Positions 57,798-64,000 of a DNA stretch of 64,000 bases are shown here, in pieces (position 1 is the first letter of the stretch; every line of letters starts with the position of its first letter). Below the pieces are notes generated by a model, which worked only from the letters and a program-made list of their open reading frames with translations, did no database searches and was not told the origin of the DNA. The position numbers and the translations under genes are program-made. This DNA comes from CAYHCE01 sp964355015 (GTDB lineage: Bacteria; Cyanobacteriota; Cyanobacteriia; PCC-6307; Cyanobiaceae): positions 1-64,000 of the forward strand of contig CAYHCE010000015.1 of assembly GCA_964355015.1 (NCBI GenBank), given 5' to 3'.

Positions 57798-58478
57798 ATG
57801 GCGTTCGAGGGGTTCACCGAAGATACGCTCGCGTTCATCGCGGACCTTGCCGCGCACAACGACCGCGACTGGTTCGCCGCGAACAAGCAGCGCTACGAGT
57901 CCTCCGTGCTGGGGCCGGAGAAGGAGTTCGTGGAGACCATCCGCGCTCCGCTCGCTGCCATCGCTCCGGGGGCGAGCGCCGAGCCGCGCGTCAATGGGTC
58001 CATCTTTCGCATCAACCGCGACACGCGCTTCTCCCGAGACAAGTCACCGTACAAGACCCACGTGGACCTGTGGTTCTGGATGGGTCCAGAGCGCAAGACC
58101 TCGCCGGGCGGCTACTTCGTGCGGCTGACGGCCGACTCGGTGTGGGTGGGCGGTGGCGTACACGCGCTCTCGGATGCGCAGCTGGTGCGTTTGCGCGCCG
58201 CAATCGCCGAGGAGGCGTCGGGGAGCCGGCTCGAGACGGTCTTGGACCGGCTGCGCGGGGCCGGCTACGCGGTGGGCGAGGAGGCATACAAGCGGGTTCC
58301 CGCCGGCTATCCATCGGACCATCCGCGCGCAGACCTGCTCAGGTTCGGCTCTCTGAGCGCCATGCAGGCCGATCTGCCAGTGCCGCAGGAGTTCTACTCG
58401 GCAGCCTTCGTGGACTGGTGCATCGCGCACTTTGCGCAGACAGTGCCGCTCGTGAACTGGCTCGCGGAGAACCTCTAG
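57798..58478 (+). CDS. DUF2461 family protein
   Basis: The 226-residue protein matches DUF2461: FIADLAAHNDRDWFAANKQRYE, FRINRDTRFSRDKSPYKTHVDLWFW and GGYFVRLTADSVWVGGGVHAL. These are globular alpha/beta proteins without a known activity. ATG 57798 follows AAAGGAG. It is followed by rtcB after 36 bases on the same strand. Confidence 0.88.
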   Translation: MAFEGFTEDTLAFIADLAAHNDRDWFAANKQRYESSVLGPEKEFVETIRAPLAAIAPGASAEPRVNGSIFRINRDTRFSRDKSPYKTHVDLWFWMGPERKTSPGGYFVRLTADSVWVGGGVHALSDAQLVRLRAAIAEEASGSRLETVLDRLRGAGYAVGEEAYKRVPAGYPSDHPRADLLRFGSLSAMQADLPVPQEFYSAAFVDWCIAHFAQTVPLVNWLAENL

Positions 58479-58514
58479 GGGCGCGGGTACGTACCGTGTT
58501 GGAGGTGCCGAACC

Positions 58515-59675
58515 GTGCGCACGATCCTCACAGAACGCGTGCCGATCCTCGTGTGGGGCGAGTCCGCCGACGAGCAGACCCTCGCGCAAACGCGGAACCT
58601 TGCGAACCTCCCGTTCGCGTTCGATCACGTGGCACTCATGCCCGACGCGCACGTGGGCTTCGGCATGCCGATCGGTGGCGTGCTGGCTGCCGAAGGGCAG
58701 GTCATCCCGCACGCGGTCGGGCTCGACATCGGGTGCGGCATGCGCGCCTGGCGCACGAACGTACCCGCCGAGGAACTCATGCCGCTCCGCGACCGCATCC
58801 TCAACGACATCCAGCGCTCAGTGCCGCAGGGCTTCGACTGGCACCACTCGAGCCAGGCGGACCGCACTGCGCTATTCGAGGTCGTGCCGGATGCCGCAGC
58901 ACTGCGGGCGGAGATCGCGAAGGCCGAGCGGCAGATCGGTACGCTCGGTGGCGGCAACCACTTCATCGAGCTCTCGGTCGACTCGGCGGGTGTGGTCTGG
59001 GCGATGATCCACTCGGGCAGCCGCAACGTGGGCAAGCAGATGGCCGATCACTACGACCGCATCGCCCGCGACGAGAACCGCCGCACCGGTTCGGACGTTC
59101 CGCTGGAGTGGGGCCTCGCGCATCTGCCGGTGGAAGGCGAAGCCGGCTCGGAGTACCTCGAGGTCATGAACTGGTGTCTCGATTTCGCGCGTGAGAACCG
59201 GCGCCTGATGGCCGAAGACGTGCAGCGCGCGATCTCGCGTCACTTCCCGGACGTCGAGCCAAATCCGGCTGTCGACGTGCACCACAACTACGCGGCGATC
59301 GAGGAGCACCTCGGCGAGCGTGTGGTCGTACATCGCAAGGGCGCCGTACGGTCCGAGGGTACAGTCGTCGTGCCCGGATCGATGGGAACCGCGTCCTACA
59401 TCTGCGAGGGCAAGGCGAGCCCGGAGGCGTTCGAGTCGTGCAGCCATGGCGCGGGGCGCGCGCTCGGGCGCAAGCAGGCGGTGCGCACCATCCCGCGAGA
59501 GCGCGTGTTGCAGGAGCTGCGTGACCGCGACGTGCGGCTCTTCAAGGCGAAGAAAGGCGATCTCGCCGAGGAGGCGCCGGAGGCCTACAAGGACATCGAA
59601 CAAGTGCTCGGTTGGCAGGCCGATCTGGTCGAGCCGGTTGTGAGACTGGTCCCGGTGGGTGTCGTGAAAGGCTGA
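58515..59675 (+). CDS. rtcB: RNA-splicing ligase RtcB
   Basis: The 386-residue protein joins RNA 2',3'-cyclic phosphate or 3'-phosphate ends to 5'-OH ends using GTP and manganese. The metal ligands are seen in HAVGLDIGCGM, GGGNHFIE and HSGSRNVG; VDVHHNYA and GSMGTASYI follow, and SHGAGRALGR holds the guanylated His. This is the shorter RtcB type. It starts at GTG 58515 after TGGAGGTGCC. No rtcA or rtcR is nearby. Confidence 0.93.
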   Translation: MRTILTERVPILVWGESADEQTLAQTRNLANLPFAFDHVALMPDAHVGFGMPIGGVLAAEGQVIPHAVGLDIGCGMRAWRTNVPAEELMPLRDRILNDIQRSVPQGFDWHHSSQADRTALFEVVPDAAALRAEIAKAERQIGTLGGGNHFIELSVDSAGVVWAMIHSGSRNVGKQMADHYDRIARDENRRTGSDVPLEWGLAHLPVEGEAGSEYLEVMNWCLDFARENRRLMAEDVQRAISRHFPDVEPNPAVDVHHNYAAIEEHLGERVVVHRKGAVRSEGTVVVPGSMGTASYICEGKASPEAFESCSHGAGRALGRKQAVRTIPRERVLQELRDRDVRLFKAKKGDLAEEAPEAYKDIEQVLGWQADLVEPVVRLVPVGVVKG

Positions 59676-59697
59676 GCGCGCGCCAGGGGTCGCGGCG

Positions 59698-61238
59698 CTA
59701 CCAGTCGAGCAGCCTTCGCTGACCTTCGAGCGAGCGCACGTGCGTCGCGTCCTGTACGACTTCGAGGCATCCCTTGTAGACGGCGTCCGCATCGCGCATC
59801 GCGAAGTAACGGATGTGGATGAAGCGCCCCGAGAGCTCGATCCAGAACTCCGCGACGTCTTCGGTCCCGGCCTTGAACTCGGCGAGGATTCGCTCGACCT
59901 TGTCGACGCTCGAGGGCGGGTGGCAGTTGCGCACCTCTCGTCCGACGGCTCCGGGGCTCCGCGGGAACACCCGGTCGCCTTCCGAGTNNNNNNNNNNNNN
60001 NNNNNNNNNNNNNNNNNNNNNNNNNNNNNNNNNNNNNNNNNNNNNNNNNNNNNNNNNNNNNNNNNNNNNNNNNNNNNNNNNNNNNNNAGCGGCAGCAGCA
60101 TCGGGCCGCTGGCCGAGGGAGCCGCGGGCGTCTGGGCCGCCGCCTCTTCCGGCGCGGTTGCCGCCGCTGCGTGCGGTTGCTCAGCGCCCGCCGCCTGCTC
60201 GCCCGCAGGCGACGATTCCCACGCGTAGCCGATCTCGGCATCTCCCGCCGCGATCTGCGACCACTCCTCGGCGGTGATGACCTGGAGCGCGGTCGGGAAG
60301 AGGATCTTCTCCTCCTTGTAGACCATGTCCTCGACCATGCCGAGCGTCTCGGGCAGCGTCGCTGTGAGTGACTCGGCGTCGCCGAGCTCGGCCAGCGTCA
60401 CGGCGGACTTGATGCGTCCGCGGATGTCGTCGTCGAGCCCCCACATCACCTTCGTCGGCCCCTCAACGCCGTGCGCCTCGAGCACGGGAAAGAGCTGGTT
60501 CTCCTTGCGTAGGTAGTGGATCTCGATGGGTCGCAGACGCTTGAGTCCCGCCGAGACCTCGCCCAGCGCGCGGTCGCGCGCGGTGCCGTCGCCGCTCGCG
60601 GTCGCCGCCGACAGCGCGTCGAGCGAGCAGCGCACCGACGCAACGATCTCGCCGACGGCGCCGTTCTCGCGGCGGTAGGCTGCGATCGGATGCTCGTCTT
60701 CCACCGGGCGCTCGGGCTCCTGTTCGAGCGCGTCTTTGAAGACCGAAACGTGCACGTCGCACAAGCGCTGGACTTCCTGCACGGGCATCCCCTCGGCAAT
60801 GAGCGCCTGCTCCATCGCCGCGATCTCGACCGAATCGATCTCGCCGGCAAGTGCATCGAACTCCGCCTTCACCGCGTCGACCGAGTAGCCGTCGTGGAGC
60901 TTGCGGATGATGCCTTTGAGAGCCTCCTGCCGACGGGCACGATCCTCTGGCGCGTCGGCACCAGTGGGCGCCGCGCCGCCCGCCCCCGCCACGCCGGCCG
61001 CTTCTTCAGCAGCGATCTCGTGCCGGGCGATCTCGGTGCGCACGTCGTCGAGGAACCGTTCGACGGGCACGTCCGCCATTGATGCCGCCGCTTCGAGCGA
61101 GGCGGCTCGCGCTACGGTGTTGTAGAGCACCGGGTTCGTCAGCTTCTTGAAGTCCGGCGCGTAGGCGACCAGCCAGTCAAGCAGGTAGGGGTAGGTCTCG
61201 AGAAGCTCGCGGACCTTAGTGTCGGCGGTGATGGCCAT
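59698..61238 (-). CDS. DUF1858-DUF438-hemerythrin-PAS protein, broken by gap
   Basis: The N-terminal piece starts at ATG 61238 after GGGAG. It has a DUF1858-like helical domain (ADTKVRELLETYPYLLDWLV), a DUF438 domain (KGIIRKLHDGYSVDAVKAEFD) and a hemerythrin-like part (IEIHYLRKENQLFPVLEAHG, KVMWGLDDDIR). After 100 Ns the C-terminal piece (KVERILAEFKAGTEDVAEFWIEL, FIHIRYFAMRDADAVYKGCLEV) is the PAS-like end of the same family, stopping at 59698. The two pieces are in different frames only because the gap length is nominal. Such proteins occur in anaerobes and may sense oxygen or nitric oxide. Confidence 0.8.
59988..60087. other. Assembly gap of exactly 100 N
   Basis: One hundred Ns replace sequence inside the DUF438 gene. 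The round length marks a scaffold join of unknown true size. The gene halves on either side belong to one protein family, which supports this particular join. Confidence 0.98.
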
Positions 61239-61317
61239 AGCTGCTCCCATCGGAGGGAATGAGCGTATGGCTTATGTGTACCCTTCGCGGTGAACGAAGT
61301 CCTTGACCGAAGTCATG

Positions 61318-61366
61318 AATCCTGAGCGAAGTTATCAGGATTCAATCGGTCGATCCTCTGGGATCG
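61318..61366 (-). terminator. Two consecutive hairpins between GNAT and DUF438 genes
   Basis: AATCCTGA (61318-61325) pairs with TCAGGATT (61335-61342), and CGATCC (61351-61356) pairs with GGATCG (61361-61366). They follow the stop of the GNAT gene on the minus strand and precede the DUF438 gene. CGAAGT also recurs at 61295, 61308 and 61327. Without a U-tract an intrinsic terminator is uncertain; operator or leader structure is possible. Confidence 0.35.
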
Positions 61367-61378
61367 AGTGCCCTCTGG

Positions 61379-61876
61379 CTATCTCCGCCGCTTCTCCAGG
61401 TACACGATCGTGACCCCGGGTACTTGCTCCTCCTCGCGCGTGCGCACGTAGCCGAGTGACTCATAGAGCGCGATCGCCGGGAGCGTGTCGATGCCCGTGA
61501 AGAGCTCGAAGCGCGTGGCGTTCGGATAGGCAGCTTCGAGTACCACCATGAGGTCGCGTGCTACCCCGTTGCGGCGTGCGTGCGGCAGCACGGCGAGGCG
61601 GCGCACCGTGACGCTTCCCTCATCCTGCACGTGGCCGCGCACCGTGCCCGCCGGCTCGCCGTCGAGCCGGCCGAGGAGCACGATGTCGCCGTCGTCGAAC
61701 GCCGAGAGGACGTCTGCGGCGACCTCGCGCATCGGCGGAATCTCGACCCCGTAGCGCTCGGCCTCGCTGCGGAAGCCCTCGCGAACGAGCCGGGCGACGA
61801 TCTCCGCGTCCGCGGGCGTCGCGCGCGAGATCGTCGCGCGCGATACCTCGGCCGGGGGCATGAGGTCGGCGCTCAC
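61379..61876 (-). CDS. GNAT-family N-acetyltransferase
   Basis: A 165-residue GNAT. The start ATISRATPADAEIVARLVREGF is followed by the acetyl-CoA site VRRLAVLPHARRNGVARDLMV and ALYESLGYVRTREE. The acceptor is unknown. GTG 61876 overlaps the stop of the flavin reductase gene and is preferred; ATG 61861 is also possible. The two genes form a coupled pair. Confidence 0.82.
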   Translation of the reverse strand: MSADLMPPAEVSRATISRATPADAEIVARLVREGFRSEAERYGVEIPPMREVAADVLSAFDDGDIVLLGRLDGEPAGTVRGHVQDEGSVTVRRLAVLPHARRNGVARDLMVVLEAAYPNATRFELFTGIDTLPAIALYESLGYVRTREEEQVPGVTIVYLEKRRR

Positions 61877-62460
61877 TCGGCGTCCGCGCGAGGCATGAGC
61901 GTCTTGCCCACCGAGAACGCGTCCGCGAATTTGGGTGTCAAACCGCGATACTCGCGCGAGCCTGCTATGTACACGAGCGGGTCGAGCGCGTCGACGTCGA
62001 CCCTCTCGCCGGTCGCGTCCAGGATCGACTCCTCGGCGTGCGACTCGACGATCTCGCCGATTATCACCACGTACTCGCCCACCTCGACCTCGTCGGTGAC
62101 CTGGCATTCGAGGTTGTACGGGCACTGGGCGATGAGCGGGGTGGCGACAATCGACGCAGGTTCGAGCGTGAGACCGGTATCGGCGAACTTGTCGTGCTTG
62201 CGACCGCTCACCAGGCCGCAGTAGTCGACCTGCGTCGCCAGCGACGTCGGGGCGAGATTGACGGTAAACTCCCCGGTCGCGCGTATCAGTTCGAGCGTTC
62301 GACGCGTTCGGCGAAGACCCATCGCCACAGAGGGCGGCGTCGAGGAGACGACGTTGATCCAGGCGACCGCAAGGACATCGGCCTCGTCCATCGTGCCACC
62401 CACCACGAGGGGGCATGGCATCGGATACAGTCGCTCGCTCGGTCCAAGTCGCTTCTTCAT
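61873..62460 (-). CDS. Flavin reductase-like FMN-binding protein
   Basis: A 195-residue split-barrel flavoprotein: MPCPLVVGGTMDEADVLAVAWINVVSSTPPSVAMGL, TGEFTVNLAP, VDYCGLVSGRKHDKF and ECQVTDEVEVGEYVVIIGEIV. The group reduces or binds FMN and is common in anaerobes. ATG 62460 follows GGGAGA; the frame extends further but without domain sequence. It is cotranscribed with the GNAT gene. Confidence 0.87.
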   Translation of the reverse strand: MKKRLGPSERLYPMPCPLVVGGTMDEADVLAVAWINVVSSTPPSVAMGLRRTRRTLELIRATGEFTVNLAPTSLATQVDYCGLVSGRKHDKFADTGLTLEPASIVATPLIAQCPYNLECQVTDEVEVGEYVVIIGEIVESHAEESILDATGERVDVDALDPLVYIAGSREYRGLTPKFADAFSVGKTLMPRADAE

Positions 62461-62741
62461 CGCATCTCCCATCGGCGCAACGTGAGCGAGTATATCGCTC
62501 GCCCCACGGAGATGGGGGCAGGTGTGCACCGCGCCGAGTTCCAGGCACTCCCTGCCGCGCAAGACGCTGCGCTCCTGCCGGGCGGTCTGGCACGTCGCTG
62601 GCTCATGTCCGATGCGGGCGCCCGCGCGAATTCGGGCCGCCCGTGCGCCCAACTCCCTGCCATCGGCGGTAGAATCTCACTCGTGCGTCTTATGCGACAC
62701 ATACACCTCGTTCACGGCCGGGATCGCCTGCCGGAGCCCGC

Positions 62742-63839
62742 ATGACGTCTATCGACCTAGCGGCCGTCGGGCTCACCGACCGTGAGCGCGAGCTTTTTGC
62801 GTCGCTCTCGGAGGCTGGCTTTGTTCTTGGGCGGGTCTCTCGCGTCGACCGAAGCTTGCCGCTCATACTCACCGCCGAAGGACCGGTGCGGGCCGAGCCG
62901 GCCATGCACCTCATGCGCACTCGGGGCGCCGGCGAGAGCCGGGCGGTGGTGGGTGACTGGGTCGCGCTCTCGCACCCCGAGGGCCATGATGTCGCCATCA
63001 TCGAGGCGATCCTGCCGCGCTCATCGGCGTTCATCCGTAAGGATCCCGGCATCTCGACGGCCGAGCAGGTGCTCGCGGCGAACGTCGACACGGTATTCGT
63101 GATGCAGGCACTTTCGGGACGCGGCGTGAACCTGCGCCGCCTCGAGCGCGAGCTCGTTCTGGCATGGGAGAGCGGCGCGCGGCCGCTCGTCGTGCTCAAC
63201 AAGGCCGATCTGGCCGACGACTGGGAGGACCAGCGTGCCGATGCGGCGTCCGTCTCGGCGGGAGTCGACGTCGTCGTTACGAGCGCGCTTACGGGACAGG
63301 GTCTGGACGAGCTCGCCCCGTACCTTGGCCAGGGATCCACGGTCGCGCTCCTCGGCAGTTCAGGCGTGGGGAAGTCAACGCTCGTGAATCGCCTCGTTGG
63401 TGAGGAGATCCAGTCTACGGCCGAGGTCCGCGTCAAGGACGACAAAGGCCGTCACACCACCGTCGCGCGAGAGATGGTTCTCTTGCCGCACGGCGCGGTG
63501 GTGATCGACACGCCCGGCATGCGCGCACTCGCGCTCTGGGATGCCGAGGAGGGGATGGAGGCGGCGTTCCCCGAGATCGAGATGCTCGCCGCGAAGTGCC
63601 GATTCGGCGACTGCCGTCACGAGGCAGAGCCTGGATGCGCCGTGATCGAGGCGGTCGAGGCAGGCGTCCTCACGCAACGTCGGCTCGACAGCTACCGCGA
63701 CCTGAAGCGAGAGCTCCAGGCGCTTGCAGCCAAGACCGACGAGCGCGCCCGCAGGGAGCGGGAGAGGCAGGCGCACATCATGAGCAAAGCGGCGAAGGGC
63801 TTCTGGAAGCAGAGCGAGAAGGGGCGCGGTCGTGGCTGA
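62742..63839 (+). CDS. rsgA: Ribosome small-subunit maturation GTPase RsgA
   Basis: The 365-residue protein is a circularly permuted GTPase that assists late 30S assembly. An OB-fold region (VVGDWVALSHPEGHDVAIIEAILPR) comes first, then G4 NKADL, G1 GSSGVGKST, G2 GRHTTV and G3 DTPGMR. The zinc-binding CRFGDCRHEAEPGC follows, with a basic tail. The ATG follows GGAG. Its stop overlaps the GTG of the next gene. Confidence 0.95.
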   Translation: MTSIDLAAVGLTDRERELFASLSEAGFVLGRVSRVDRSLPLILTAEGPVRAEPAMHLMRTRGAGESRAVVGDWVALSHPEGHDVAIIEAILPRSSAFIRKDPGISTAEQVLAANVDTVFVMQALSGRGVNLRRLERELVLAWESGARPLVVLNKADLADDWEDQRADAASVSAGVDVVVTSALTGQGLDELAPYLGQGSTVALLGSSGVGKSTLVNRLVGEEIQSTAEVRVKDDKGRHTTVAREMVLLPHGAVVIDTPGMRALALWDAEEGMEAAFPEIEMLAAKCRFGDCRHEAEPGCAVIEAVEAGVLTQRRLDSYRDLKRELQALAAKTDERARRERERQAHIMSKAAKGFWKQSEKGRGRG

Positions 63840-64000
63840 TCTCGGGCGAAACGCAGGCGGCCGCGGGAGCGCAAGCCGCGCGGGTGCTGGCGGCTCCCTG
63901 ATCGCAGTCGACAACGTCGTGAAGGTCTATGACACCGGCGAAGTCCCGTTCACCGCACTTCGCGGCGTGAACCTGCACGTGAAGACCGGGGAGTTCGTCG
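63832..64000 (+). CDS. ABC transporter ATP-binding protein, 5' part only
   Basis: The first 56 residues of an ATPase, cut by the window end. After a Gly/Ala-rich start, LIAVDNVVKVYDTGEVPFTALRGVNL matches the beginning of LolD/MacB-type nucleotide-binding subunits. Walker A would lie just past the window. GTG 63832 overlaps the rsgA stop. A partner permease is expected downstream. Confidence 0.8.
   Translation, partial: MADLGRNAGGRGSASRAGAGGSLIAVDNVVKVYDTGEVPFTALRGVNLHVKTGEFV

Noticed and set aside
50653..64000. Reading the neighbourhood of clpC with cydAB and rtcB as one stress operon
   Set aside because: The two sides come from different organisms joined inside the Clp gene, so the neighbourhood is not biological.

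Overview
The window joins two unrelated genomes. From base 1 to about 52.5 kb it is a high-GC picocyanobacterium of the Synechococcus/Cyanobium type. It carries psbY, a CyanoP (PsbP-like) lipoprotein, ycf54, the prolycopene isomerase crtH, type III glutamine synthetase, a recC-recB-recD set and several small proteins of cyanobacterial type. From about 52.6 kb to the end it is a different bacterium, most likely an actinomycete (a Coriobacteriia-like lineage is a guess). That part holds an Rrf2 regulator, cydAB, an MFS transporter, a DUF2461 protein, rtcB, a DUF1858-DUF438-hemerythrin protein, a GNAT enzyme, a flavin reductase, rsgA and the start of an ABC ATPase, and its genes have strong Shine-Dalgarno sites. 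The switch falls inside one open reading frame (50653-53127) whose first three quarters are cyanobacterial ClpC and whose last quarter reads as ClpB. The simplest explanation is a chimeric contig joined at the conserved second AAA+ module of two Clp ATPases. A 100-N scaffold gap (59988-60087) lies inside another gene.

Layout of the cyanobacterial part. Bases 1-4312 are accessory: a broken IS256-type transposase interrupted by a 24-27 bp hairpin repeat, a 5'-truncated and frameshifted IS5-type transposase, several hairpin repeats and a saccharopine-dehydrogenase-like gene, ending at the 3' end of tRNA-Lys(UUU). Bases 4.5-9.7 kb hold a gamma-carbonic-anhydrase-like protein, psbY overlapping trmFO, a dead cytochrome P450, crtH and two conserved small genes. 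Bases 9.6-15.6 kb hold a response regulator without its phospho-acceptor Asp, a bolA-grxD pair, a plsC-like acyltransferase divergent from pdxJ-ycf54, and a PPP-family phosphatase. Bases 15.6-24.5 kb are recC-recB-recD with overlapping ends, meeting glnN tail to tail.

Bases 27-35 kb hold a cupin, a DEAD-box RNA helicase, a Gly-rich RRM protein, an ABC exporter, a ParB-like protein and an LCP-family enzyme. Bases 35-39.3 kb hold an MgtC-like protein, a split pair of FUSC/ArAE-type membrane proteins, a FAD oxidoreductase and the PsbP-like lipoprotein. recR-lipA, an SDR enzyme and a small phytochelatin-synthase-family protein follow. Bases 42.9-49.9 kb form one long minus-strand run, lysA-cdaA-uppS-bioB-trhO-ABM-GST/DUF952-hypothetical. 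rimI and clpC close this part.

I found no convincing new defence, secretion or biosynthetic system. The most important observation is the ClpC/ClpB breakpoint, which means that gene neighbourhood must not be read across about 52.6 kb.
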